Source: Clostridia bacterium
Lineage (GTDB): Bacteria; Bacillota; Clostridia; Oscillospirales; Acutalibacteraceae
Assembly (NCBI GenBank): GCA_024404065.1
Contig: JAKSQR010000008.1
Coordinates: forward strand, 1 to 24,129
Length of the DNA: 24,129 nt
Direction: 5' to 3'
Every line of letters starts with the position of its first letter. The first letter of the stretch is position 1. The translations under genes were made by a program, and so were the position numbers. The notes beneath the pieces are model-generated. The model made no database searches. It was not told the origin of the DNA and saw only the letters and a list, made by a program, of their open reading frames with translations. This document shows, in pieces, positions 14,645-22,276 of this stretch.

Positions 14645-14681
14645 ATAGGCGTACGAAAGAAGTACCTACGGAGGCTTTACT

Positions 14682-16943
14682 ATGAAAAACTCATCTACTC
14701 TTTTTTATACTTCCCCTGCAAAGGCATGGACTATGGCATTACCTATTGGCAACGGCACCTTAGGTGCTATGATTTATGGTGATGTTAAGGAAGAAAAGCT
14801 CTCACTTAACCACGATGAATTATGGACAGGTAAGCCAAAGGATACCGTAAGAGAAGGCGCTCCCGAATCTTTTGAAAAAGCCCGCAAGCTTGCCCTTGAG
14901 TGTAAATACAAGGAAGCTCAGGATGAAATAGAAAATAATTTTGAAAGCACCTGGAGTCAGGCATATCTTCCTTTAGGTGACCTTAACATAAGCTTTGGCA
15001 TAAAGGGCAAGGCTAAAGACTACAAAAGATATCTTGACCTTGACAATGCAGTAGCTGGTGTTGAGTTTACTGTAAAGGATGTTAAATATACAAGGGAGTA
15101 TTTTGCTTCATACCCTCATAAGCTTATTGGTATGAAATTTACATCAGGTGCTCCTGCAGATATTAAAATCTCATTCAGCTGTCAGCTTAAAAGCTCAGTA
15201 AGTGTGGATGATAATATTCTTTGCCTTGATGGTGAAGCTCACGGCGAAAATGTACAAAATAACGAAAGCCCCCGTAAGACATACTTTGAAGAGGACAGTA
15301 TGAGAGGTATGCTTTACAGAGCGGGCGTAAAGGCTGATACAAACGGCAAGGTAACCTATGGTACTGACTGCATAGTAATTGAAGGCGCAACAGATACTGT
15401 TTTATACTTTACTGCTGTTACAAGCTTCAACGGCTATGATAAGCACCCATTCCTTGAGGGTAAGGAATATAAAAAGCCTGTGGCAGATATTCTCACATCT
15501 GCAAATGATTACGAAAAAATCAAGGCTGATTCCGTTGCTGATTACCAGAATATATATAACAGAGTTTCCCTTGAAATTGATGGCGAATCAAGTGATGCAT
15601 CTACCGATAAGCGCCTTAAAGAATTCAAGAAAACAAAGAACGATACAGGGCTTATTACCCTTGTTTATAACTATGGCAGATACCTTGCAATTTCATCATC
15701 ACGCCCCGGCACACAGCCCGGTAACCTTCAGGGTATATGGAATGATAAATTTGATGCCCCATGGCACGCTAATTACACAGTAAATATCAATACTGAAATG
15801 AATTACTGGCCTGTGCTTATGACTAATATGGCTGAGGTAAATGAGCCTCTCATAGAGATGGTTAAGGAGCTCAGCGTTACAGGTGCAGTTGCCGCAAAGG
15901 GTATGTACAATGCAAAGGGCTGGGTATCACACCACAATGTAGATTTATGGCGACTTGCTACCCCTGTTTCAGGCAGAGCAAGCTGGGCATTCTGGCACGG
16001 CTCATCAGGCTGGCTTTGCAGGCACCTTTATGAGCATTATGAATATACCGGTGATGTGGACTTTTTAAGAGAAACTGCATACCCACTTATGAAGGGTGCT
16101 GCACAGTTTTACCTTGATATTATGACAGAGGAAAATGGTGAAAAATTCCTTTGCCCCGGCACTTCCCCTGAGCATGGATTTATTTATAATGACGAAACCT
16201 GCAATGTAGGCAAATTTACCACAATGAGCATGAGCATTGCAAAGGACCTTTTCCTTAACACCATAAAAGCCTCTGAAATACTTGGTATTGATAAAGACTT
16301 TGCAAAAGAGCTTCAGGCAACAGTTGATATGATGCACGAGTTAAGAATCGGCTCAGAAGGTCAGCTGCTTGAGTATGATGGTGAATTTCCTGATGCAGAG
16401 CCTCACCACAGACACGTATCACATCTTTATGCCCTTCACCCTGCAAATCTTATTACTGCTGATGGCACACCTGAGCTGGCAAATGCTGCAAGGCGCACCC
16501 TTGAAAGAAGAGGAGATGCAGGCACAGGCTGGTCACTTGGCTGGAAGATTAACTTCTGGGCAAGGCTCTTTGATGGTAACCACGCACTAAAGCTGATTGA
16601 AATGCAGCTAAGACCTGTTAAGAGTGTTGGTGTAAACTATGGTGGCGGTGGCGGCACCTACGAAAACTTATTTGATGCCCATCCCCCATTCCAGATTGAT
16701 GGTAACTTTGGCTTTGTAAGCGGTATTACCGAAATGCTTATGCAGAGCCGTGACGGTAAAATATACCTGCTCCCCGCCCTTCCTGATAAGTGGCAGAGTG
16801 GCTCAGTTAAGGGTCTTAAGGCTAAGGGCAATGTTACCGTAGATATTACATGGAAAAATGGCAAGGTAAGCGACTATAAGCTTCAGGGCAAAGGCACATT
16901 TACAGTAATTGTAAACGGTGAAGAAAAAGCAGTAACACTATAA
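14682..16943 (+). CDS. GH95 alpha-L-fucosidase, cytoplasmic
   Basis: 753 residues, an inverting enzyme that removes terminal fucose, classically alpha-1,2-linked as in milk or mucin glycans. The N-terminal beta domain starts with the family pattern PIGNGTLGAMIYG and SLNHDELWTG. Catalytic residues match those of Bifidobacterium AfcA: Asn368 and Asn370 in TVNINTEMNYW, acid Glu497 in CPGTSPEHG, and Asp673 in FQIDGNFG. The (alpha/alpha)6 core holds the family patterns HHNVDLWRLATP and TGWSLGWKINFWARL. There is no signal peptide and no extra binding domain, so it must act on imported oligosaccharides; no transporter is adjacent. Alpha-L-galactosidase activity, also known in GH95, is an alternative. 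It stands alone between its own promoter and a terminator, divergent from the RpiR gene. Confidence 0.9.
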   Translation: MKNSSTLFYTSPAKAWTMALPIGNGTLGAMIYGDVKEEKLSLNHDELWTGKPKDTVREGAPESFEKARKLALECKYKEAQDEIENNFESTWSQAYLPLGDLNISFGIKGKAKDYKRYLDLDNAVAGVEFTVKDVKYTREYFASYPHKLIGMKFTSGAPADIKISFSCQLKSSVSVDDNILCLDGEAHGENVQNNESPRKTYFEEDSMRGMLYRAGVKADTNGKVTYGTDCIVIEGATDTVLYFTAVTSFNGYDKHPFLEGKEYKKPVADILTSANDYEKIKADSVADYQNIYNRVSLEIDGESSDASTDKRLKEFKKTKNDTGLITLVYNYGRYLAISSSRPGTQPGNLQGIWNDKFDAPWHANYTVNINTEMNYWPVLMTNMAEVNEPLIEMVKELSVTGAVAAKGMYNAKGWVSHHNVDLWRLATPVSGRASWAFWHGSSGWLCRHLYEHYEYTGDVDFLRETAYPLMKGAAQFYLDIMTEENGEKFLCPGTSPEHGFIYNDETCNVGKFTTMSMSIAKDLFLNTIKASEILGIDKDFAKELQATVDMMHELRIGSEGQLLEYDGEFPDAEPHHRHVSHLYALHPANLITADGTPELANAARRTLERRGDAGTGWSLGWKINFWARLFDGNHALKLIEMQLRPVKSVGVNYGGGGGTYENLFDAHPPFQIDGNFGFVSGITEMLMQSRDGKIYLLPALPDKWQSGSVKGLKAKGNVTVDITWKNGKVSDYKLQGKGTFTVIVNGEEKAVTL

Positions 16944-16953
16944 AATGAATTAA

Positions 16954-16977
16954 GGCTCCACCTTTTCGGGTGGAGCC
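16954..16977. terminator. Bidirectional terminator between GH95 and the lipoprotein operon
   Basis: A perfect 9-bp GC-rich stem (16954-16962 with 16969-16977) with a TTTTCG loop. On the plus strand it is followed by ATTTTGT; on the minus strand a T-containing tail TTAATTCATTTT follows. Confidence 0.85.
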
Positions 16978-16986
16978 ATTTTGTAC

Positions 16987-18132
16987 TTATTTAAGCTTTT
17001 CAAAACCAGAAGCATAGCATACTACGGATTTTTCCTCACCGGGTAAATTCTGTGCTATGAAGCGTTTATCGGGGTCTGTATTATTAAGCCTTACAACCGC
17101 AATCTCCTGATTGGTGGTGTACTCTGAATCACCTACGATAATATCATAAACTGCGTAAAGCGTACCACGCTGAATTCTGCTTGCAAGGGAATAGGTGTAC
17201 ATTGAAAGCCTGCCCTTATCTGCATTATCAAGGGTGAATATTGCCTTTACGCCCTTTATGAAGCCGTCAACATCCTTAACACTATCGGGGGTATCAATGC
17301 TGTAAGCATCAGCAACACCGCTGTAAGCAGTGGGGAAAGCGGGAGCAATATAAATAAGTCCTTTTTCGTTTACTGCGTTTATGATGTTAATCTGTCTGTC
17401 AGGGTTTAAGGAGTAGAAAACTACATTCTCACCCTTAACTTCACCGCTGTCATAAATCTCTTTTATAGCTTCTTTAAGGGAGCTGTCTGCAACTGTAATA
17501 TCCTCATAGAGGCTGTCCTTTACAGTTTTTTCTACATATTTAATTCCCTTTTCTTCGCAGGCATTTTTAAGATATGTGCCATAATTCATATAAAGGAAAT
17601 TATTCTTTACATAGCGGTCCTCTGCAAAGAATACGAAATACTCTGCCTTCTGACTTTTAGCTGCTGAGATAATATCCTTTGCATAAAGCTGACGGTCCGC
17701 AGCAACTGTAAGGTCTACAACCTCATTAAGCTTTGAAATATCGTCCTCCGGCTCAATAGCGGCAATGACGATATCAGGATTTTTGCTCTTTATAGCCTTT
17801 GCAGCATTATAGGTAAAGTAACCTGCCCTTGCAAAGATAACAGCCTTTACATCCTCAACCTCTGCAGCCTTTCTTGCTGCAACAAGTATGTCAGGGTCGC
17901 CTGTTTCAAGGTGGCGGGTATCCTCATACTCCATAACCACTACAATATCTTTATTTTCCTCTGCCAGCTTATTAACTACTACATAATCCTCAGGATAATG
18001 CTCCTTGGTTGGCATAAGGATTACAACCTTGCCCTCAGGATACTTTACAGGTACATCTATAAATTTTTTGCCGCAGGATGCAAGGCAAAGTACCATAACA
18101 AGCACCAGCAGAGCGCTTAATAATCTTTTCAT
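16987..18132 (-). CDS. DUF3798-type periplasmic-binding-like lipoprotein
   Basis: 381 residues from the ATG at 18130-18132, chosen because GAGG (18139-18142) lies 6 bases before it; a TTG four codons upstream is rejected because it overlaps the ribosome binding site. The signal MKRLLSALLVLVMVLCLASC ends in a clear lipobox (LASC), so the mature protein is lipid-anchored outside. The body alternates beta strands and helices in two lobes like a substrate-binding protein (strand VVILMP near the start; VKAVIFARAG; IVIAAIEPED; AEYFVFFAED; NVVFYSLNPD; GLIYIAPAFP). The pattern resembles DUF3798 proteins, a family of unknown function with a binding-protein fold. It follows the GH2 gene by 8 bases; no ABC permease is nearby. 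Confidence 0.75.
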   Translation of the reverse strand: MKRLLSALLVLVMVLCLASCGKKFIDVPVKYPEGKVVILMPTKEHYPEDYVVVNKLAEENKDIVVVMEYEDTRHLETGDPDILVAARKAAEVEDVKAVIFARAGYFTYNAAKAIKSKNPDIVIAAIEPEDDISKLNEVVDLTVAADRQLYAKDIISAAKSQKAEYFVFFAEDRYVKNNFLYMNYGTYLKNACEEKGIKYVEKTVKDSLYEDITVADSSLKEAIKEIYDSGEVKGENVVFYSLNPDRQINIINAVNEKGLIYIAPAFPTAYSGVADAYSIDTPDSVKDVDGFIKGVKAIFTLDNADKGRLSMYTYSLASRIQRGTLYAVYDIIVGDSEYTTNQEIAVVRLNNTDPDKRFIAQNLPGEEKSVVCYASGFEKLK

Positions 18133-18140
18133 ATCAAACC

Positions 18141-19883
18141 TCAATATTTAAGCTTTTCGTTAACCTCTTTAAGTGTGCTTTCGTGAATTTTAAGCACCTT
18201 GCGGTCATAAGTATAAATGCCGTTAAGCTCATTTTCAACGTCACTTACCTGAGTGTAAACTGTGGCGCATAAGCCTTTCTCAATAAGGGGTATAACCTGA
18301 TCAAAATGAAGTGACTTATAGTGCTTTGAAAGCTCGTCCTTATCTTTATATTTGAGATAAAGACCGAAGCTCTTGCTCTCACTCCATGAATGACCGCTTA
18401 CTGTATTCTGATATCCGCCGTATTCACTAAGTACAATGGGTCTGCCCATAGTGCGACGCTTTGTGGGGGCATTTACCCTGAATACATACTTATGAATACT
18501 CTTGAAATCAGGACCCTTCTGATCGTGCCAGCCACTTGCGTGGTCAACAAATCTTGATGGGTCTGTTTCTTTGATTTTATTGCCGATTTCGTAGGCGTCA
18601 AACTGACCCCAGCCTTCATTGAAGGGTACCCAGCAGCAGATTGAAACTACATTATAAAGGTTATCAATCATTTCAAAAAGCTCAGACTTGAATTCTTCTC
18701 TCCACTCAGGCTTTTCACGGCTGAAGGATTTATACATATTATCCTTAACATGTACATTTATGTTGGGCAGACCGCCTGCAAGTATAAGGTTGATGGGCTT
18801 GCCGCCGCTTATCATATCCTGCCATACAAGCATACCAAGGCGGTCACAGTGGTAATACCACCTCATAGGCTCAAGCTTTATGTGCTTACGCAGCATATTG
18901 AAGCCAAGCTTTTTCATCTGCTCAATATCAAAAATCATTGCCTCATCTGTGGGGGCGGTAAGTCCGCTCTCGGGCCAGTAGCCCTGGTCAAGAAGACCAC
19001 GCTGGAAATAAGGCTTGTTATTAAGAGCAAGGCGGGGAATGCCTTTTTCGTCCTTCATAATGGAGAATTTACGCATACCAAAGTAGGAGTAAACCTCGTC
19101 ATCACCAAAGTTAAATTTAATTGTATAAAGGAATGGGCTTTCGGGACTCCACAGCTTTGCATCGGGAATTGAAATTTCATCCTCGGCTTTGATTTCGCCC
19201 TCAAAAACTACTGCATCACCATCACATACTGTGGCACAAAGCTTGCCCTCGCCAACAGTATCTGCACAGATTTTAATTACACCTTTATCAATATCGGGAA
19301 GGAGCTTTACAGACTTAATATGGCTCTCACTTACAGCCTCAAGCCATACTGTCTGCCATATACCTGATGTGGCGGTATACCAGAAGCCAACAGGCTTTAA
19401 TATCTGCTTACCTCTCTGCTGAGGGCCTTCATCAGTAGGGTCAAATACCTTTACTACAAGCTCATTTTCTCCGTCTTTAATGGCAGATGTTATATCAAAC
19501 TCAAAGGGATTATAGCCACCTGTGTGGGAGCCGACCTCCTTGCCGTTTACCCATACTGTGCATTTATAGTCAACTGAGGAGAAATGAAGAATAACGTTTT
19601 TATTCTCAAACTCTTTGCCAAGGGTAAAATATCTGCGATACCATAAAAGCTCTGTGGGTTTAAGAGGCTTTTCAACGCCTGAAAGCTCACTTTCAATAGC
19701 AAAGGGTACAATTATTTTACCGTCAAAGCTCTGTGGCTTACTATCGTTTAAGCCTGTGATGGCATAGTCATACTCACCATTGAGGCACATCCATGTTTTA
19801 CGCTCAAACTGTGGGCGTGGATACTCTGAAAGAGGGCAGGATTTATCTACCTTATCTGACCATACAGTATTAAGAACGCTCAT
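18141..19883 (-). CDS. GH2-family beta-glycosidase, cytoplasmic
   Basis: 580 residues with the three-part GH2 layout: sugar-binding jelly roll (about 20-185, with WYRRYFTLG and WVNGKEVGSHTGGYNPFEFD), an immunoglobulin-like domain (about 187-275), and a TIM barrel. The acid/base is Glu423 in VPFNEGWGQF and the nucleophile Glu487 in VLSEYGGYQ; HIKLEPMRWYYHCDRLGMLV also fits the family. The chain ends soon after the barrel, shorter than LacZ. GH2 includes beta-galactosidases, glucuronidases and mannosidases; the substrate cannot be assigned. No signal peptide is present, although both operon partners are exported lipoproteins. AAAGGAGAA precedes the ATG. Confident for family, not for substrate. 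Confidence 0.88.
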   Translation of the reverse strand: MSVLNTVWSDKVDKSCPLSEYPRPQFERKTWMCLNGEYDYAITGLNDSKPQSFDGKIIVPFAIESELSGVEKPLKPTELLWYRRYFTLGKEFENKNVILHFSSVDYKCTVWVNGKEVGSHTGGYNPFEFDITSAIKDGENELVVKVFDPTDEGPQQRGKQILKPVGFWYTATSGIWQTVWLEAVSESHIKSVKLLPDIDKGVIKICADTVGEGKLCATVCDGDAVVFEGEIKAEDEISIPDAKLWSPESPFLYTIKFNFGDDEVYSYFGMRKFSIMKDEKGIPRLALNNKPYFQRGLLDQGYWPESGLTAPTDEAMIFDIEQMKKLGFNMLRKHIKLEPMRWYYHCDRLGMLVWQDMISGGKPINLILAGGLPNINVHVKDNMYKSFSREKPEWREEFKSELFEMIDNLYNVVSICCWVPFNEGWGQFDAYEIGNKIKETDPSRFVDHASGWHDQKGPDFKSIHKYVFRVNAPTKRRTMGRPIVLSEYGGYQNTVSGHSWSESKSFGLYLKYKDKDELSKHYKSLHFDQVIPLIEKGLCATVYTQVSDVENELNGIYTYDRKVLKIHESTLKEVNEKLKY

Positions 19884-19898
19884 AATAATTCTCCTTTA

Positions 19899-20474
19899 TC
19901 AACCTACATCTACAAAATCTTCAAGGCGATAGCTGTCTCTTACGCCATTGCCAACACGAACAAAGTCAAAATCCTGCTTCTTTGTTCTGGCGCCTCTTGT
20001 GAAGAAATAATCAAGCTCATACTCTTTCTCTTTAGCTCTGCTTACAACAGGTGATTTATCAAGATTAAAGGTCCATTTTTCTCCCTCTTTTCCCTCAGGA
20101 GCCTTGGACATATCAAGATAAAGGCTGCCGTTTATATCCTTGTAAATGGGGTACTTTTTAAGTATTTCGTCTGCACATTTTTCGGTATAAACTGCCTTGA
20201 GAGCAGCCTCTAAATCTGCATAGTTAGAATATCTTGGATCAGTTACAAGAGCGTAAGTCTTTTTGCCCTCTGTAACGGTTGTGGTGTTACTTACTTTAAG
20301 GTGACCAAGCACAAATACTTCGTTATAGAAATACTGGTTGCTGTCAACCAAGGAGCGGAATGTGGCAAGAAGCCCCTCTCCTACATAGGTTTCAGGGTCT
20401 AAATCCTTTTTACCACAGGCACAAAATGAAAGTGCCATAACAGCTGCTAATAAAAATGCTATAATTCTTTTCAT
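19899..20474 (-). CDS. Small lipoprotein of unknown function
   Basis: 191 residues from the ATG at 20472-20474, set by GGAGGTG a few bases upstream; a TTG five codons earlier lies within the ribosome binding site and is rejected. The signal MKRIIAFLLAAVMALSFCAC followed by GKK is lipoprotein-like, with the last Cys as the likely lipidated residue; the -3 position is Phe, so the lipobox is imperfect. The mature part is polar and charged, with no motif I recognise. It heads the operon lipoprotein-GH2-DUF3798 behind a near-consensus promoter. The neighbouring DUF3798 lipoprotein shares the CGKK start of the mature chain, which is common and not evidence of homology. Function unknown. Confidence 0.75.
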   Translation of the reverse strand: MKRIIAFLLAAVMALSFCACGKKDLDPETYVGEGLLATFRSLVDSNQYFYNEVFVLGHLKVSNTTTVTEGKKTYALVTDPRYSNYADLEAALKAVYTEKCADEILKKYPIYKDINGSLYLDMSKAPEGKEGEKWTFNLDKSPVVSRAKEKEYELDYFFTRGARTKKQDFDFVRVGNGVRDSYRLEDFVDVG

Positions 20475-20500
20475 AGCACACACCTCCAATATAATATAAA

Positions 20501-20529
20501 ATTATAAAACAAAGATTATATTAAGTCAA
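20501..20529 (-). promoter_or_regulatory. Near-consensus promoter of the lipoprotein-GH2 operon
   Basis: Minus strand TTGACT (20524-20529), 17-base spacer, TATAAT (20501-20506). The expected leader of about 20 bases contains the GGAGGTG site, confirming the ATG start at 20474. Confidence 0.85.
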
Positions 20530-20556
20530 CAAATTAAATATCCGAAAGCGCAAAAA

Positions 20557-20577
20557 GAGCGCCCTTTAAGGACGCTC
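20557..20577 (-). terminator. Terminator of the TetR-family gene
   Basis: Stem of about 9 bp (GAGCGTCC with GGGCGCTC, one wobble) around a short TTAAA loop, followed on the minus strand by TTTTT. It lies 5 bases past the regulator stop codon and upstream of the lipoprotein promoter. Confidence 0.9.
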
Positions 20578-20582
20578 ATGTT

Positions 20583-21155
20583 TTATTTATTGCCTTCGTT
20601 TGCCTCATGGGCATTTTCCACCATATATTTCATCAAGCCCTTGGTGATTACATAGGTTTCATCAACAAGGAGCTTTATATCAGTTTCCATACCGTCATCA
20701 ACCCACCTGATAATATAGCTGCTTACAATCGCTGCAAGAGCCTGTGAGGCAAGGTCAAGCTGTCTGTCAGTTACATTATACTCAAGCTTATACCTTTCTG
20801 AAGCCTCTCTGATTGCATTAAACAAAGCGGTTTCAATAAATGTTGTAAGATGCTCGTGCCTGCTTGAATTGTAGATATGGTAAACAATCTCTTTGTTTTT
20901 GTAAACCATATCAAAAAATCCAATTACTGCTGACCTTTCACTGCTTTCGGAATTCACATTTTTTATGTAATACTTTACCTCATAATCAAAGGTTTTATTC
21001 ATAAGGTCATCAATATCTGAAAAGTAGTAGTAAAAGGTTTTTCTGTTAAGTCCGCATTTATCTGTGATATCCTTAACGTTTATATTCTCTATCTGTTTTT
21101 CCCTGAGGATTTCCTCAAAGGTTTCCATTATTTCAACTTTAGTTCTGTTTGCCAT
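20583..21155 (-). CDS. TetR/AcrR-family transcriptional regulator
   Basis: 190 residues. The N-terminal DNA-binding domain (about 5-52) carries the family pattern INVKDITDKCGLNRKTFYYYFSDIDDLM, close to the DhaS-like subgroup of TetR proteins. The C-terminal helical ligand domain (60-185) is not diagnostic, so no ligand can be named. AAAGGAGAT lies just before the ATG. It is transcribed away from the MraY-like gene, and the two promoters overlap on a palindrome, which suggests control of itself and that neighbour (inference). Confidence 0.9.
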   Translation of the reverse strand: MANRTKVEIMETFEEILREKQIENINVKDITDKCGLNRKTFYYYFSDIDDLMNKTFDYEVKYYIKNVNSESSERSAVIGFFDMVYKNKEIVYHIYNSSRHEHLTTFIETALFNAIREASERYKLEYNVTDRQLDLASQALAAIVSSYIIRWVDDGMETDIKLLVDETYVITKGLMKYMVENAHEANEGNK

Positions 21156-21183
21156 TTTTATTATCTCCTTTTTTCATATTTCT

Positions 21184-21213
21184 ATTATTACACATTTATC
21201 TTGAAAATGTCAA
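21184..21213 (-). promoter_or_regulatory. Promoter of the TetR-family gene
   Basis: Minus strand consensus -35 TTGACA (21208-21213), 18-base spacer, -10 AATAAT (21184-21189). It overlaps the oppositely directed promoter of the MraY-like gene by 13 bases. Confidence 0.65.
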
Positions 21214-21217
21214 ATAA
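21196..21217. promoter_or_regulatory. Candidate TetR operator palindrome
   Basis: TTGA-N5-TCAA (21201-21213) with outer TTAT and ATAA extensions, offset by one base, forms an imperfect 22-base inverted repeat. It covers the -35 boxes of both divergent promoters, as expected for an autoregulating TetR site. Confidence 0.45.
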
Positions 21218-21229
21218 CTGTGCTATTAT
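21201..21229 (+). promoter_or_regulatory. Promoter of the MraY-like gene
   Basis: TTGAAA (21201-21206), 17-base spacer, TATTAT (21224-21229). It overlaps the first part of the longest reading frame, which rules out a start at 21201. Confidence 0.7.
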
Positions 21230-21266
21230 TTCTCATGTTTTAATAGAATATTTGGAGGAATACATT

Positions 21267-22232
21267 ATGTTATCCAGCGTATTAAGCAATGCTAAGGTGC
21301 TTATGGCACTTGCAGCTGTTGTATCCCCTGCTCTTTGTGCTTTATTCCTTAAGCTTTTTTCAGGCAGGCTTCCTAAGGACCAGGGCAGAGAATTTGCAGT
21401 AGACGGTCAGAAATCCGCAGGCAAAATCAGAGGCGCAGGCATTTTATTTGTAATTTCATTTATTATCTGTGGTCTTCTTTTTGTACCTGTTTCAGTTGAA
21501 TACGCAATTTACTATGTGCTTATATTTGCAGGCATGCTCTCCGGCTACCTTGATGACGCCGCTGAAAAGCCCTGGGGCGAATATAAAAAGGGTGCTATTG
21601 ACTTGGTAATATCCGTAGCAACTGCAGGCACATTTGTATGGAAAAACCCTGATTTATTAAGAATCGTTTTCTTTAACCACACCTTAAATATTCACCCTGT
21701 TATTTATGTGATTCTTGGTGCTGCATTAGTATGGATTATGATTAACGCAGTAAACTGCACTGATGGTATTGATGGCTTCTGCACAACTCTTTCCACAGTT
21801 TCATTTATCTCCATAGCAGCTGTTATCTTAATGAGAAACACAGATAAGCACATGGTTGACCTTACCGCCATTCTTATCCTTTCACTTTTCCCATATCTGT
21901 GGAAAAACTCAGAGCCCAGCACCATGCTTATGGGTGATGCAGGCTCAAGAGCACTCGGCTTATTTATGGCAATGCTCCTTATGAAATCCGGTAATGCAAT
22001 ACTTGTAATTCCCCTTTGCTTCGTAATTTGCGTAGATGGTCTTATTGGTATAGCAAAGGTTTCTATAAGAAGATTCCTCAAGGTTAAAAACTTTATGGAA
22101 AAAATCCGTACTCCCCTTCACGACCATTCAAGAAAGAATAAGGGCTGGTCAAATACTCAGGTTATTTACAGATACTGTATGATACAGATTGTAATTTCAG
22201 CACTTACACTTATCATTATGAAAGCCGCATAA
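21267..22232 (+). CDS. MraY-like phospho-N-acetylmuramoyl-pentapeptide transferase, variant motifs
   Basis: 321 residues from the ATG behind TTGGAGG (21251-21257 region). It is a polytopic membrane protein of the polyprenyl-phosphate sugar-1-phosphate transferase superfamily, which starts lipid-linked glycan synthesis (MraY makes lipid I for peptidoglycan). Seen are LDD at 95-97, NAVNCTDGIDGF (160-171), and MGDAGSRALG (222-231; usually MGDTGSLALG). The MraY hallmark TPxHHH with a following GW reads TPLHDHSRKNKGW (282-294), so it is closer to MraY than to WecA or TagO. The N-terminal TPTMGG motif is not recognisable (SAGKIRGAGI instead). It could be the main MraY of this lineage or a paralogue; no dcw genes are nearby. 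Expressed alone from its own promoter with a terminator after it. Confidence 0.78.
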   Translation: MLSSVLSNAKVLMALAAVVSPALCALFLKLFSGRLPKDQGREFAVDGQKSAGKIRGAGILFVISFIICGLLFVPVSVEYAIYYVLIFAGMLSGYLDDAAEKPWGEYKKGAIDLVISVATAGTFVWKNPDLLRIVFFNHTLNIHPVIYVILGAALVWIMINAVNCTDGIDGFCTTLSTVSFISIAAVILMRNTDKHMVDLTAILILSLFPYLWKNSEPSTMLMGDAGSRALGLFMAMLLMKSGNAILVIPLCFVICVDGLIGIAKVSIRRFLKVKNFMEKIRTPLHDHSRKNKGWSNTQVIYRYCMIQIVISALTLIIMKAA

Positions 22233-22241
22233 AAACAGTTA

Positions 22242-22274
22242 ATCCCGCTCCTTTTGAGAGCGGGATATTTTTTT
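22242..22274 (+). terminator. Terminator of the MraY-like gene
   Basis: Perfect 9-bp stem (22242-22250 with 22258-22266) with a seven-base loop, followed by A and seven T residues (22268-22274). The minus-strand tail is weaker, but it may also end the convergent hydrolase transcript although it overlaps close to that stop codon. Confidence 0.9.
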
Positions 22275-22276
22275 AC

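Noticed and set aside
15379..15783. 134-codon open frame inside the GH95 gene, same strand
   Set aside because: Out-of-frame shadow within a gene that has intact catalytic motifs across the whole region; no ribosome binding site and low-complexity composition.
18133..18144. TTG start for the DUF3798 lipoprotein
   Set aside because: The TTG is part of the ribosome binding site for the ATG at 18132, which begins a standard lipoprotein signal.
18750..19172. 140-codon open frame antisense to the GH2 gene
   Set aside because: Shadow of a well-supported glycosidase; the product has no domain-like pattern.
20475..20489. TTG start for the small lipoprotein
   Set aside because: The TTG overlaps the GGAGGTG site that serves the ATG at 20474.
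21704..22081. 125-codon open frame antisense to the MraY-like gene
   Set aside because: Overlaps the region coding the conserved transferase motifs on the other strand; no start signal.
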